Source of the DNA: Thermaceae bacterium
GTDB lineage: Bacteria > Deinococcota > Deinococci > Deinococcales > Marinithermaceae
Assembly (NCBI GenBank): GCA_027023345.1
Contig: JALVVO010000109.1
Location: 1-12,588 of the forward strand
DNA length: 12,588 bases
Reading direction: 5' to 3'
Shown: one piece after another, positions 12,391 to 12,588 of the stretch
Layout of the letters: each line of letters begins with the position of its first letter
Position numbering within the stretch: position 1 is the first letter of the stretch
Notes under the pieces: generated by a model
Databases searched by the model: none
The model's input: the letters and a program-made list of their open reading frames with translations, nothing else
Told to the model about the DNA's origin: nothing
Translations under genes and position numbers: made by a program

Positions 12391-12588
12391 ATGGATTCCG
12401 ACCTGCTCGGGCTCGAGAAACGGGTGGTGATGATCACCGGCGCTGGGCGGGGCTACGGGCGGGAGCTCGCCCTGGCCTACGGCGCCGCCGGCGCCACCGT
12501 GATCGCCGTGGACCCCGACGTCGAGCTCGCCACCCAGGTGGCGAGCGAAGTCGAGGAGCGGGGCGGGGGCGCGATCCCCATCCGCGGG
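12391..12588 (+). CDS. Short-chain dehydrogenase/reductase, 5' part only
   Basis: The first 66 codons of a short-chain dehydrogenase/reductase; the gene runs off the window. The nucleotide-binding start is clear: strand VVMITG, then TGAGRGYG (16-23), the TGxxxGxG motif of the family. This is followed by a helix and the second strand TVIAVD ending at Asp41, an acid that in classical members favours NAD(H) over NADP(H). The catalytic Ser-Tyr-Lys residues lie outside, so neither substrate nor reaction direction can be given; many SDRs act on hydroxyacyl or sugar alcohols. ATG 12391 has no strong ribosome binding site (only AGTAAG nearby). Divergent from tRNA-Arg. Confidence 0.88.
   Translation, partial: MDSDLLGLEKRVVMITGAGRGYGRELALAYGAAGATVIAVDPDVELATQVASEVEERGGGAIPIRG

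Overview
The window looks like ordinary chromosome from a member of the Thermaceae (Deinococcus-Thermus). The basis is high GC, a tyrosyl-tRNA synthetase that reads almost like the Thermus thermophilus enzyme from memory, a Thermus-like Rieske protein, and a TANNNT -10 box 6-7 nt upstream of many start codons, typical of leaderless mRNAs in this phylum. Frequent CTC-GAG for Leu-Glu makes me lean to a non-Thermus genus such as Oceanithermus or Marinithermus, but that is a weak inference. I see no insertion sequence, phage gene, CRISPR array, origin or clear sign of transfer. No gene-free stretch exceeds about 90 bases.

Layout. Positions 1-359 (-) hold a partial unknown protein with a Glu-Pro tail. 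It is divergent from a small Cse60/DUF2758-like protein (401-595, +), which overlaps a TPR protein (583-1791, +). A threonine aldolase (1759-2766, -) converges on the TPR gene. Next comes a complete branched-chain-amino-acid-type ABC importer, livK-livHMGF (2856-7402, +). A strong hairpin terminator follows livK, 4-bp ATGA overlaps join the other four genes, and a second terminator closes the operon. Then follow a DUF2203 protein (7443-7811, -), a Tat-type membrane-anchored Rieske protein (7884-8471, +), an unknown membrane protein (8404-8949, -) and tyrS (8974-10287, -). tyrS is divergent from an unknown membrane-anchored protein (10308-10703, +). Two serine tRNA genes (10734-10926, -), an MFS transporter (10979-12163, -), an arginine tRNA (12229-12305, -) and the start of a short-chain dehydrogenase (12391 to the window end, +) complete the window.

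How the genes work together. The clear functional unit is the Liv importer: periplasmic binding protein, two permeases and two ATPases. The hairpin after livK should let the binding protein be made in excess over the membrane complex. tyrS and the tRNA genes are translation housekeeping. The remaining genes look like single units, most with their own leaderless-type promoter. The most distinctive feature is regulatory: the tyrS/10308 promoter pair shares one symmetric TATA core between two leaderless divergent genes. I found no convincing new multigene defence or metabolic system.
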